Shown here: positions 36,816 through 47,850 of the stretch, in pieces
How positions within the stretch are numbered: the stretch's first letter is position 1
How the letters are laid out: the number at the start of each line of letters is the position of its first letter
From: Sympetrum striolatum
Lineage: Eukaryota > Arthropoda > Insecta > Odonata > Libellulidae
Length of the DNA: 64,000 nucleotides
Assembly (NCBI GenBank): GCA_947579665.1
Contig: OX388348.1
Location: 12,586,001-12,650,000, forward strand
Reading direction: 5' to 3'
Translations under genes and position numbers: made by a program
The notes under the pieces: generated by a model
What the model was told of the DNA's origin: nothing
Database searches by the model: none
Seen by the model: the letters and a program-made list of their open reading frames with translations, nothing else

Positions 36816-38059
36816 TATTTAGACGTAGAAAGACGGACACTACCTCTTTTCAATCTAAATACATATTTACAATTTTCTCCGATTTGTTTTAATATTTTAC
36901 TGCCGATATTTATACTTGAATTATATATTATTTTAATAACCATATAAATAATATTTCAAAGGACTAACTGTCCATCTATGGAAAAACAGTAACTTATGTT
37001 GAATAAAATTCAGTCGTTGGCGAAGTCTGGTGGAAACTCATCATGATGAGAAAAGATTGAAGTACTACCTTCTCCACATTATTTTATTAAAGACAAAATA
37101 TATTAATACGTCATGCTTCGGCGATTGACCGGAAGATGAAGATCAATCGCAGAAACTTTCGCATTAATCCTTTTTGTTTTAGTAAAAAAATTGCGGAAAA
37201 AGGAGTACTTCTATATTTTCTCATCAACTCAACGTTGATTTAAGTACATAGATACGCATAAAATAATCAATTAAACGTCTCCATGATCCAAATAAGCAAT
37301 AAAATGGGTATTGAGAAGTGAAGTGGTCAAAAGACTACTTCCCATCCCCGTAAAACCGCACCAAACTGTTCAAATTCCCCCGAAAACCGGACACGTAACT
37401 TACGTGGTAGTCGGATCAAGGAAAACGAGAAACATAAGCATTCCGCGGGAAAAGAGTATAAATATTAAAAAAGAGTGGCCTGTCATTCCGGAAAAATTAA
37501 TTTGGAAAGAGCACGTGCGAGTTATGAGTAGCGTATCGTAATATACGGCGGAATTAAAAGCCAGATTTAATTAATAAGAAGTAGTAACAGATGGGGCCGT
37601 TCCGGGAGAGAGAGGTAACTCCACCTAGCGGGAGTGAAGGCAAACAATTGCAAATATGAAATCGCAGGTGATAGCGCAGATGTTGGGGGGCGCTGGAGCG
37701 AAAGGGAAGCAAAAGGAAGATTCGGAGGAGGCAAAAAACAAAGGAACCGCGGGAATATCTCGCCGTCCCGCACAAAGCGTTTCTTTCGCCGAAAAGAAAA
37801 AAAATTGCGGCTGAAACGAGCCCATAATACGACTTGTGCCTAGAGCAACATTCTTTTACCGAGAGCGCCAAGGAAAAAAAAGATCGCATATTCTTCTGGA
37901 GCATGCTAGTTCCGGTATGCATAATCAAGGTTGCCAAAAGTTATAAGAACGCCTTAAATCCTTCCGCGTAAAGAAATCCTCTAAGTCCCGAAAATTTAAG
38001 ACATTGATTACTATATCCGTAATTAATATAATAAGAAGATTTTCATTTACTATGCACAT
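36816..38059. other. No gene seen; island at 37310-37940
   Basis: The island gives chance frames on both strands (127 codons at 37554-37937 minus, 69 codons plus over the same bases). No domain or repeat found. The left half is AT-rich. Confidence 0.4.
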
Positions 38060-38183
38060 TGACACACAGATGTAGCAGGCAAAGAGGTTCCTGGCTAAAG
38101 TCCCGGGTTCGATTCCTGGTTGGAGCCCATGTACTACATGATCTAAGCTGTCGAAGCACTACTACAACTATTTTAACTTTTAC
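38060..38183 (+). mobile_element. tRNA-derived SINE, family S
   Basis: The head contains GTAGCAGGCAAAGAGGTTCC, then a strong box B (CCCGGGTTCGATTCCTGG) and GGAGCCCATGT. The body CTAAGCTGTCGAAGCACT is shared exactly with the minus-strand copy at 42677-42808. The 5' arm is degenerate. Both copies end shortly after TTTTAAC. SINEs of this design are copied by a partner LINE. Confidence 0.75.
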
Positions 38184-39724
38184 TAAATAGCAATACTATA
38201 GCAATTTAGTTGTTTCAAAAACGACTTATTTTGAGTACCTCGACATCACGGCATACTTATACGAAAAACCAAGATAATCAAGATTAACTACGATCATTTG
38301 AAGATTTTTATCCGCTCAAACCCAAATTTAAAAACGCCTTTTTCGAAATAGACGCTAAAACAGTAAAAAATGCACTCTAAAAATGTGGATAAAAATGTTA
38401 TAACAAGAGATCATACCCTTTTGTTTATTTATCTGTTACTATTTACACTCAGTTTCCACTGGTTTGTTTATATGCATTGTTGATGTTTGACTGCACGTTC
38501 CAGAGAAGGCGATATGATATTCAGATGATTATAAATTTGAAATTATATAGCAATATTAATAGAATTATAGCATCGTAGTATACGAGATAAATATATTACT
38601 AATAATTATAAATGTACCTAGCACTCTTCGAATGCACCAATTTAAAAAAGAATGAATTTTGACATCGACCTATAGAAGCAAACAAAATATCTCACGGGAA
38701 TACATGAATATTCAACCGTAATTTAGCTGTATTTACATTAATAAAACAATTTAAGAACATATAAAATCATGGATATATTCCCAAGACACTACAAAGGAAG
38801 GACAGTAGGAAAAAGGGCTTCTCCTTGAGTAACCATACTTCAAAAAAAAAAAAAAAAAGTTTCAATCCCAACCCCAATATAAAGTCTACACTATTATATG
38901 GCTGGGCCATCCCTTACGTAGGCAATACTGCATTCGCATCACGCCCTTCCGGCGTATTTTAGAATTAATACGGGGATCGATGCCGGAAGTTTGGCAGTGA
39001 CACATCGGCAGTACCCCCTTAATATGGAAATATTTCGGAAAAATGCAAGATTTAAGCTCCAAATCCGAGTTTATACAGATATATGGGCGCACTTTATTTA
39101 TCGATTTTCAAAACTTCTTATTCGCGCGGCTCGGGGCAATTTACTTTTACTTTCTACTTCGCAAAGCCCCTCACCGCTCAACCGAGAGGGAAAAATCGAT
39201 TTTTAAGGTCAAATTTCGGGAAAATTCAAACTCGACTCATTTTGCGACCGCCTTCTTACGACGAATTCCATCTACATCGAATGTATTCCTTGATACATCG
39301 AAGTATTAAGAGAAAACGATTGCAAATAAGGTTCTATCGTAGAGTTACTCAGTAAAAGCAATTTTCATTCTATAATATAGAACGTGTATTCAGTTCAGAT
39401 GTACCCGGTGATGGCTAAACAGAGAATTTTTAAAGCAATCCTAACTGTGACGTTGATATTTTTATAATGTAATACGAATCTAAACTTTAAAGTATGGTAA
39501 TGTAGTACATGAATATAAGAATTGCATAAATTCTATAAATATTTTGACTAGCATTATTAAAAGAGGTTCGGCTGCAAATTTAAGAGTTTCACAATCTAGT
39601 TAAAAACATCATCTCTTAAATGAATTAAAATTATCTATTGCTACCATTATGAAACCAAATTACATCAAAGCAACAGATTTACATTTAAAAATATAGGAGG
39701 TTCAACAGCAACTGCATAGTGTAC
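38184..39724. other. No gene seen; 17-base poly-A at 38842 and island at 38930-39350
   Basis: The poly-A run (38842-38858) lies 660 bases after the SINE and is not its tail. The island holds overlapping plus-strand frames in different phases with no domain, plus a minus-strand frame. AT-rich sequence surrounds it. Confidence 0.4.
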
Positions 39725-40372
39725 GTACGTACCAAATATGAATTATTTGAACTTAACGATCGAAAACGAAGAGCAAAAAAAACGAAATTCAGTGATGATC
39801 ATGATAGTTCGTATTCTGTAGTTTCAAAAATTAAGCAAGTTACTGTTGAATTTCGAACAGTAACGAAAAACAATAGAGAGAAACTAAGGCTTTGTTGATG
39901 ATTCCTAATCCAAATACATGAAGCAGATTATTGTACGTAACAGAATCGTATTCTACTAATAATACTATTGTCACTCTTTACATGACGTTTTTCAGTTGCT
40001 AGCTTAATGAAGCGGCACTACATAAAATGTAGAGACTTGAATTACAAAAAATACAGAATAAACAACTATGTACATTGTAAGTACCAAATATTGATTATTT
40101 GAACTTAACAATCAGTAACCATTATTGAGTGATTATTAAGATAGTTTTTATATTGTAGTTTCAACAATTACGAAAGTATCTCCGTTGAATATCCAACAAT
40201 TAAGACAAAAAATAAGCGATAATTAACACAGTCATATGCTGACAATCAACAATTAGGGAAATACTACACTGTTTTGAAACTCCAACAATCACAGCAAAAC
40301 GACAGAGAGAAACTAAGGCTTTGTGGATGATTCCTAATTCAAATACAGGAAGCAGATTATTGTACGCAACAC
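39725..40372 (+). repeat. Diverged tandem duplication, 340-430-bp offset
   Basis: Unit 1 (39725-39942) and unit 2 (40078-40372) share GTACCAAATAT, ATTATTTGAACTTAAC, TGTAGTTTCAA and GTTGAAT, and close with a long block starting AGAGAGAAACTAAGGCTTTG and ending TTGTACG plus CAACA. That last block is about 68 bases with only a few differences. Unit 2 carries about 80 extra bases in its middle, which explains the changing offset. Confidence 0.8.
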
Positions 40373-41668
40373 AACCGTACAACGGCGTTTAATCGATAAA
40401 TTCAACGGGGAAGAGTAGATAATTAAGTCCCCACAGACTCGGCCGAAATAATGAGAAAAATTTAATCAATGCCCCGCAAAAAACAATGGGAAATAATGAA
40501 TGTCACTTCGATTGGAATAAATGGAAATGATTCATGAGGTCTAAATCTAAAAAAAAACTTCCCAGACCGCGGATTCCAAAGCGAAATTCCTACAAAGACT
40601 AATAACTCTGGGAACTGCCGAGCTAACAAATGCATCTAGAATAGGTCGCTTTCGATAGCGGATTTTTGGGAGCCTCAATGGTTAACGAATGGATAGAGAC
40701 AAGGGCTTAAAAATGGATCACAGGCCAAAGGATAGATACAAAAGTGGGCAGCCAATTAATCATTCAATTTCTGGTTAGGTACCTATTGAATAAACGTTGG
40801 GGATCGACTCAAAATACTTAATACCTCAATCGCTGCAACTGAGGAAACATTGCGGAATCACGATTGGATGAATTAAAAGCCGACAATTTGGCTGAAAAGT
40901 ACAAAGAATTGAAACACCAAAATGCTAGGAAGTGATTACATTTGGGATTTTAAAAAACCAGCATAAGTAACCTAGTGGACATTGAGTAAGGGATATCAAA
41001 GCAGTGGACCATTTCAAGACTTGGAGGACTAAGGTCCGGTACTATAATATAAAGTTAAAATAGAGTGAAGTTGTGATATTCACTTTAACTCAGAACTAGC
41101 CTAATTAAAGTTGTTAGTCAAGCATTCACTGGTATATATAATAATGATTAACTCAATTACTAGTAATTACCACAATAAATGTATTAGAAATTTATTCAAA
41201 TCTGCTTATCGACTAATCAAAAGATAAACCATAACTGCATTTTCGTGGCAAGGGGTGAATTATAGTAAAACATAAATTTCAGATTTGCAGCTCACTCAAT
41301 CAGATAATGACTTGAGTATAATTTTGAATACCAATGAAATCTTAGCTATCAATTAAAAAAGGATTTGTTTGAATTCGAGTGTAGGTTAACAATGAATTTC
41401 GCATTAACTCTACATTATAAAAACGACGCTTAGTATGAAAGTACATTAAAGTATGCTTAGATATATAAAATTACAGTTGGAAGCGACTATTTTTGTTGTT
41501 TTTGAAGTTTAACCTCCACGTCAATTGCTCAGTTAAACATGACAACACGAAACTTTTAACAATATATGTAAGCAAATCGCGTTAAAAAAATTAATTACCT
41601 AGCAGGGATGTATTTTACGAATTAATTTATGGTAACGAAACACTTATAAATAATACTCAGAATACAAT
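40373..41668. other. No gene seen
   Basis: AT-rich with dense stops. At 40669-40705 a GGGAGCCTCAATGGTTAACG segment resembles a tRNA 5' arm, but no box B follows, so it is at most a SINE fragment. Confidence 0.4.
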
Positions 41669-41760
41669 ACAATTCCACCCTATTTTACAAACAGTTTGCA
41701 CCTGATGAAGGCACAGTACGCCGAAACCGGTTGTATCTTTGTTAAATAGCGTGGAATTGT
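41669..41760 (+). mobile_element. Penelope-type terminal structure with hammerhead-like core
   Basis: Two 23-base arms, 41669-41691 and 41738-41760, are complementary at 21 positions and enclose a conserved-looking core. The core reads CTGATGA (41702-41708), a small hairpin GGC/GCC, GAAA (41723-41726) and the palindrome ACCGGT. Penelope-like retroelements carry hammerhead ribozymes of this layout in their terminal repeats, with a very short stem III that can pair between two molecules. One unpaired A lies between CTGATGA and the hairpin, so cleavage activity is uncertain. No Penelope reverse transcriptase lies nearby: this is a solo terminal piece. Confidence 0.55.
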
Positions 41761-42676
41761 ACAAGTTTATAAAATTATTGTACAGGTGTTTTCTTACAAT
41801 GAATTCCTTTGTACGATGGATATTCACCTAGCACCACTGAGGCAGTTCAATTTTATTTAGATGTATTTGTGGGGATAAAAATACCTAATTCGTATTCCGT
41901 CCCTAATTATCAAATTTAACGGAGATCCAAACATCTGAAAATTCATACATAAAGATGGCCTACTAAATTAGGGGTACATTAACCTACTGAGTAACTCCAA
42001 TCTGAAACACCCTGGCAAGAGCTGGTAATCTTGAAGTACGGGAAAAAATAAAAAAGCAATCGTGAAATAGGGTGCAACTGATCGCAAGTGACCTAAAAAC
42101 AAACAATGTGGGGATGAGATCCTCGAAGGTGGCGCGCATTAACACTTACGGTCCACTCGACGCCTTGTTTCCAGGGCGCCTTCTGTGTTGCCAAGCCAAC
42201 CGATGGAAAAGCGACAGGAACTTACCTGCAATAAAAGAAAATGAAAGCAATTAATGGAATGCGAACGGTTTTATCTCCAACTTGAGGAGACTGTATTTAG
42301 TAGGTCAAGGATCTCGATTGTACTTTCCGATTCGCGAGGAACAGAAAACTTCGCAAATTACTCTATTTCAATTAGCTTTTCTTCGAGTTTCAGGAGGGAG
42401 ATTTAAGAATAAAAAGTTTTTGCTGATTGCAGAGACGGAATTCGCGCTGCGAGTTAACGTTTCGAATTGAGATTCCATTCCTTCAGAAGTATGGCGGGTG
42501 AATCTTAAGAGGGGGAAATCATTTTCTTGAAAAGTTGAGATGTTTTGCGGGATATTTATTACGTGGAAATAAGAGAAGCACAAATATATGGGCGATCACT
42601 GGAAATATCTGACGCTTAGATCGTTGGGAAATATAATCATGAACGAGATAGATAAACAAGTAAAAAGTAACTTATC
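41761..42676. other. No gene seen
   Basis: A mild GC rise at 42060-42500 yields three frames of 60-71 codons on both strands without domains. No repeat partner recognised. Confidence 0.4.
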
Positions 42677-42808
42677 AGTAGTATAGTATTGTTAAAAGTG
42701 CTTCGACAGCTTAGGTCATTTCGCACATTGGCTCCCACCAGGATTTGAACCCGGGACCGCTTTCACCAAAGGCAAACGCGCTGTCCACATGACTATCCGG
42801 GAGGCTCA
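42677..42808 (-). mobile_element. tRNA-derived SINE, family S, with target-site duplication
   Basis: This is the best copy of the family. Exact 11-base direct repeats AGTAACTTATC lie on both sides (42666-42676 and 42809-42819). On the minus strand the element opens GAGCCTCCCGGATAGTCATG, has a box B (CCCGGGTTCAAATCC) and closes the tRNA-like part with GGTGGGAGCC, whose GGGAG pairs with CTCCC of the start. The body GCGAAATGACCTAAGCTGTC and a tail of ATACT-like repeats follow. The intact target duplication points to an insertion younger than the other copies here. It is not a working tRNA gene: the D and anticodon arms do not form properly. Confidence 0.85.
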
Positions 42809-42934
42809 GTAACTTATCTTATGCATATAATGCCAATATATTAAATTTGTAAAGACAGCTTCTTCACTTATAAATAAGAACTTATTTAACTACCCTTACA
42901 CTACTCTCCTTTATGCAGTTAAATCGTAAAGGTA

Positions 42935-43011
42935 CAGTCCTGTCCAAAATTAACGCACCACCTCCCTAGCGATCCTAACGACTAACGGTGCGTTAATTTC
43001 GGCCAGGTGTG
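42935..43011. mobile_element. 77-bp Tc1/mariner-type palindromic MITE
   Basis: The element starts CAGTCCTGTCCAAAATTAAC and ends with a diverged inverted copy (GTTAATTTCGGCCAGGTGTG). TA dinucleotides immediately flank both ends (42933-42934 and 43012-43013), the target duplication of the Tc1/mariner superfamily. About 17 unique bases separate the arms. No transposase is present, so it could only be moved in trans. Confidence 0.75.
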
Positions 43012-43013
43012 TA

Positions 43014-43920
43014 CATCAATAAATAAATAAACTGTCAAAATTATCCCAATTTGATATTGAAAACTTAAATATATATATTGTAGATTACTTGTGGTGTCAG
43101 TACGAACATAAAAGTATTTCAGCAAGAAGAATTTCAAATAAACGTGAATATTTCATAAGAAACAGGGTTAGACGGAAAATAATTTTTAACCACATTTAAT
43201 TCTTGAAAGGGGCCTAAAAAGCACCCTTAAAAGTTTGTATGTAACTACTTCAGAATTTAAGAGAAAAATCGAAAAATAAGAATACTGGCTGCTATAATTT
43301 AACTTTCTTTTAAATTTGGTAAAGGACAATGAAATTCAATAGAGTCAATTTTGTTTGATTAATAAAATAAGAAAATTAAATCATCAGCAACCGTGCAACC
43401 TTTACAATAACTTCACAGGAATAGCAACAATATAATAAAATATTGTAGCGTTGTAGCAAATGAAATAAGCATTATAGCTAGGAGAATAAATAAAATAGTA
43501 TTTTCAGTTTGGATCACTCAGAAGTCTCCTTCATTCTATCGTGATTGATTGAAAGTTTCCTATAAAAAACAACTTACAACTTACTGTTAGAAGTGACAGC
43601 AATCACATAGAAACAAAATATTCGCTAGATAAATTCAGACAATATATTTTAGCAATAAAATTGGTTTCAGACAACCTCCCTGCTACTTCGGCAGATCCGA
43701 TATTGAGCGTAATTTACGAGAAATAGAAGCTAGGGCAAGTCGTTTAAAAATTAATTCTTTCCGCGAACGATACGCGACGATAACAGAGTAAAGAAGTAGT
43801 CCAAACAGTTGGTGTCTACATCCCATACCATACGCCGAAAGGCTGTTTTTAGGGTATTAAAGTAGACCTAAAACATTAGAAATCTTTTAATTCCGGGTGT
43901 GATATCGAGAATGGGCTATA
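43014..43920. other. AT-rich, no gene seen
   Basis: Dense stops. The part just before the mariner (43680-43900) is slightly GC-richer without an ORF. Confidence 0.45.
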
Positions 43921-43922
43921 TA

Positions 43923-44395
43923 CCAGGTGTTGAAGTATCAAACCGGAATGTATCAATAGATGGTGCTCGCTTTCAGTTTAAAGACCGTAAGACCGCTTCT
44001 GCAGCGCCATCTTCTCCCTCTAACAGCTGACAAAGTTTGTCAACACGCAATAACCTAAGTGCCATACAGCGGTATATTTTTCTATAACCTCAAACATGTC
44101 GAGTTTTGTGCCTACGAACTATGATTTGCGGACAGCATTGGTTTTCTGCTATCATTTGAAGAAAACTGCTGCAGAATCGCTTGTCGAAGCATACGGTGAA
44201 TATGCTCTTGGTAAAACTCAGTGCTTGGAGTGGTTTAAAAAAATTAAAAGTAGTGACTTTGACGTGAGAAACGAGGGCCGTGGGAAACCACCGAAAAAGT
44301 TTGATTAACGATAATTTACGATACTTACAATAATTTTAGAATAACAGAAGTGTAATATTTTACAAAAAATTCCGGTTTCATACTTCTACATCTGG
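43923..44395 (+). mobile_element. Internally deleted mariner element
   Basis: The left inverted repeat starts CCAGGTGTTGAAGTATCAAA. The right end (44368-44395) is its inverted complement with 24 of the first 28 positions matching. Both ends are flanked by TA (43921-43922 and 44396-44397), the mariner target duplication. Only 473 bases remain; complete mariners are about 1.3 kb. The internal part encoding the catalytic domain is gone, so the copy is non-autonomous, although both ends look competent for transposase binding. Confidence 0.92.
44096..44308 (+). pseudogene. Mariner transposase, N-terminal fragment
   Basis: ATG at 44096 opens a 70-codon frame that matches the N-terminal DNA-binding region of mariner transposases, a helix-turn-helix domain that contacts the inverted repeat. 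Recognisable blocks are YDLRTALVFCYHLKKTAAES and QCLEWFKKIKSSDFDVRNE, followed by GRGKPPKKFD. A full protein has about 345 residues with a DD34D catalytic domain after this region. Here translation stops at the deletion junction, so all three catalytic acidic residues are absent. A few residues between AAES and LVEAYG also seem to be missing relative to relatives; this is from memory. A truncated protein of this kind could at most bind ends. Confidence 0.9.
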
Positions 44396-44397
44396 TA

Positions 44398-44920
44398 GTA
44401 TCTCCAGCGCGTAAAGTATCTTGATATATATTCCAAAATTCCGGGAAGAAATTCGAAAGAATCCTTTGACGCTCCCGAGGCTGTTACAACGCCGGTGTCT
44501 CTCCCAATCTTTTCCCGCTCTCAGCGATGACATCTCCCGGTATTTTCCGTATACATCATCGCCGCGTCGGAAAATCCCTTCGCCGACATTTCCGAGATTA
44601 AATTTTGTATCGAGATCTCCGGAGTAATTCGTTCTCAACGAAAACACGGGGATGAAAAGAGGAGTCCGAGGATTTGTCCCACAGAAATCCAAATGAGCAT
44701 TCGGTTCCATCAACGCGAGCGTTAAAGTAATAACGCCATTGTTCCTTCTACTCAAAGGACTAAGCTCTCCGAAATGCAGGATTGATCATCTCCTCTGCAT
44801 CTCGTTCGGAAATGAAATAGAACTGCGCGGGAGGAAAATCTGAATCCGTCGTGCAGAGTGATTTGAGACCCTATGAAAAACTCGAAATTGTTCGCACAGG
44901 TGCGGGAATAACCACATTCA
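44398..44920. other. CpG-containing island, no gene
   Basis: Frames of 125 codons (minus, 44378-44755) and 68 codons (plus) overlap. The minus-strand frame runs into the mariner inverted repeat, which marks it as chance. No domain is visible. Confidence 0.45.
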
Positions 44921-45265
44921 AGCGAGTAATTTAGACACTAAACAACACACCAGAAACGAGAATCCGATAAAGATAGAATACGATTTTTCACTACAAATAT
45001 TCCTTTGTAACAAATTATTTCGAATACTTATAGCAAAACTCACGTGATGTAGGGCATTTTCAAAATGCGATTCCACAGATTTCTAAGGAATGAATGAATA
45101 AAGTGAGGAATTTCGATACTAAAGCAACAGAATATGCCAGAAACGTGGATTTCATTAAGAAAGAATACGATTTTCTGCTCTAAAATATTTCAGTCTAACA
45201 AAATATTCCGAATACGTAGTAACCTGCATGGTTGAGAACATTTTAAAATGTGAGATTCCATAGCA
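44921..45265 (+). repeat. Diverged tandem duplication, about 180-bp period
   Basis: Units 44921-45083 and 45101-45265 share AGCGAG or AGTGAGGAA, GACACTAAA or GATACTAAA, CAGAAACG, GAATACGATTTT, AAATATT, TAACAAA, CGAATAC, CATTTT with AAATG, and GATTCCA in the same order. AT-rich and non-coding. It follows the mariner by about 500 bases. Confidence 0.65.
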
Positions 45266-47572
45266 TACTTTGAAAAGGATAACAATACAGAATTATTTCA
45301 GAACTATTCACGTGTAGGTTCAGTAATAAAAAATTACAGGATAATTATTCTTCACGGATTAAGAAATACAATAAAACGTTCGCGCATAACTTAATGGAGC
45401 AATTAAATAAAGGAAAATCGTAAGAAGACAAGGATATTAATAAATTCGGAATAAAAGATGTATGTAAGTCCAGAATTAGAGAATTATTTTTACCTTTGTG
45501 ACTTTAAGACTAGATAGACGAAAGCAAATGCCAAGCTAACAAGTATAATTGATATAATAGGGGAAAAAATACCATGAAGTTAAACGTGAAGGAAATCATA
45601 AGTTAGAGAATTATCAAGGACATAAGGGACGAAGAAAAAATTGGAATATATGAAAATTATTATGAGTGCGCACATAAAATATGATGAAGACAAGGAAAGG
45701 TGAGTATGGAGAATCCTTATTAAATGTAGATCGTAGCTAGAAAGCCCTAAAAGCGAACGGTTTCTATACACGTATTCACTTTTTATAACGCCAAAACAAA
45801 CCTTCTAATTTAAGATATAATACAGGTAATAGAAAGAACGAACCAATCGTAGAAAATAGTTTGACATAAGAGGAAATACATGATTTAATACGAGACTCAT
45901 TCTTGAGGGTAACTAATCAAAGATACGAAAATAAACTCAGGTGGAATATCTGGAGTGTTACTCGACCAATTCTATAAGGAAGAAGGTACAACATAATCAA
46001 GCCCACGTATACACGCAAACCATTACCAAAATGACACTTGGAAGAAGCTGTCATTCATCAATGGGACACGAAAACCAGATATACATCAAGAGAAATGAAT
46101 CACACCGCCACTGCAGAAGGTTTCTCTTCATTTCGTTCCCGAATTCCCACGATGCTAATCGCGCACCATAATCTAATTAAAAATATAAGGAGTTTAAATT
46201 GTGGCTAAGCTAAATCTTCGTAGACAAAGGTAGGAATCGGGACAACCTTTTTAGATATATATACCAACACCACACGCTCCGCTAACTTCTGAGAGTACCA
46301 TGAATAAAAAAAGCAGACAATCTAATCGCGCATCTGAATCGAGATGGCTTAAAGAAATCAATGTAAGATTATTCGAACTTAATTAGGTTACTGAATTCTA
46401 ATGTTAAGTAAGAGGGGAATAGAGTCAAATTGGCCGTCCCTACCCACGACTTCCGGCCGAGTGCACGTGACCCCCACACTCTCAATGGTAGCCCGAATGT
46501 TCCCGTGAGAAGAAAACTTCACTATGGGAGAGTGACAATGAGTGGGGGGGTGAAGCATAATGAAGAAAGAGGCACTTCCGTAAGCCGAACCTGGATGAAA
46601 AAGAACGCGGTCTCAGAGAGGTAGACATTTCAGATGCGCGTAAATGCATTTCGGATTACTCGGTACCGAGATCAACTTAATTACATACAGGTGATCATAC
46701 TCATTTTGAAGAAGGAAAAAATTATATTCTTCAGCTATGGGAAAAGATTTACCATTAAAAACGTATGTAACTTACGGTACCTGGACGCTTCATTCTAAGG
46801 CAATTCAAATATGTAAATTTTTAAACAAGATATATTATAACCTATTCTCATGGGTTTCCAAATGATACCTTAAAACATAGTTAGGATTGGGTCTAATGGT
46901 TATTTCCCGTATGAATGAACCTAAACTTCCTTTCCTAGGAACGGCTGTCTTAATGGCCTCGAAACTCATACAGTTTAAAAGAAAGAAAGTACTGTAAACA
47001 AGGCAGTACTGTAGCTCATTATCTACATGGTTTTGAGATTTAATAATGAGACGGTAAAAATTTTGGGCTCTCACATTTTATTTTAAAATGAATACCTAAA
47101 ACAATTCGTTAACAACCATTTTGAGAAACATCCATTGGGTTAAATGTCTACAGGGCATACTATCCCTTTGATATTGAGTCTCGGGCGCAATATCTATATC
47201 TATTTCATGAACTGTTCTTGAGTTTATATTAACCATGAAACGCCTACAAAACGTCGAGGAAAATCTAACATCGATACACTAACGTTAGCTATTAAAAACA
47301 GTACAGCTACTACATTATAAGATAAACTTGATGATAAAATCTTTCTACTAAAATTTTAATTATCTTTAATAAACTTTCTTTACTTTAAACATTTAAGTCC
47401 CTTTGATGAAAAGCATTGGAATAAATTTGATGAACAAATGAGCGAACCGTCTCTTAAGTTGAAACAGCCATTAACTATAATCAACTACTTCATCCGATCA
47501 TATTTCAATGGAAAACAATGTAATGTAACATTCATACGCTAAAAACAGCACTGCAGCAAAATCCTAAGGTAG
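45266..47572. other. No gene seen; GC-richer patch at 46420-46640
   Basis: The patch contains TGCACGTGACC, an E-box of the CACGTG class, and a 64-codon chance frame. The rest is AT-rich with frequent stops. Confidence 0.4.
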
Positions 47573-47850
47573 ACTCACAATCAGTTCTGAAATATCTGTA
47601 CTCAAACACATTTTAATTATCTTCAACATCCAGCCCTGATAACAGAAAAAAATAGCTTTTTTCGCTAATGCTCCCATGGTAATCTGATTCTGGCCACCCT
47701 CATCCCTGGTTAATACTGTCCGCTGTGGTGTCCATTCATGTGGGCGGACGATGATTGGCAACCGCGGCTTCCTCTACGAACGCGCCACGCGCATGCGCAC
47801 TGCTGCTACTTACAATTCAAACTCGTAACGAATATGGCGCGGGACAATCT
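47573..47850 (-). promoter_or_regulatory. Promoter-like GC island with NRF1/Ewg palindrome
   Basis: The 12-base palindromic site CGCGCATGCGCA (47788-47799) fits the NRF1 consensus (Ewg in insects), a motif strongly tied to promoters of housekeeping-type genes. TGGCGCG next to it and CGCGCCATATTCG (plus 47829-47841 reversed) resemble E2F and YY1/Pho sites. On the minus strand an open frame follows and reaches a good splice-donor-like GTGAGT (47573-47578). A short plus-strand ATG frame also starts at 47834, so a bidirectional promoter is conceivable. No coding exon is recognised, and the island is small. Confidence 0.25.

Noticed and set aside
38842..38858. Poly-A tail of a retroposed gene
   Set aside because: No coding or SINE sequence directly precedes it; the SINE lies 660 bases upstream with its own end.
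40669..40705. SINE head starting GGGAGCCTCAATGG
   Set aside because: No box B or SINE body follows; too short to support.
44378..44755. 125-codon minus-strand ORF next to the mariner
   Set aside because: Its end is made from the mariner inverted repeat, so it is a composite chance frame.
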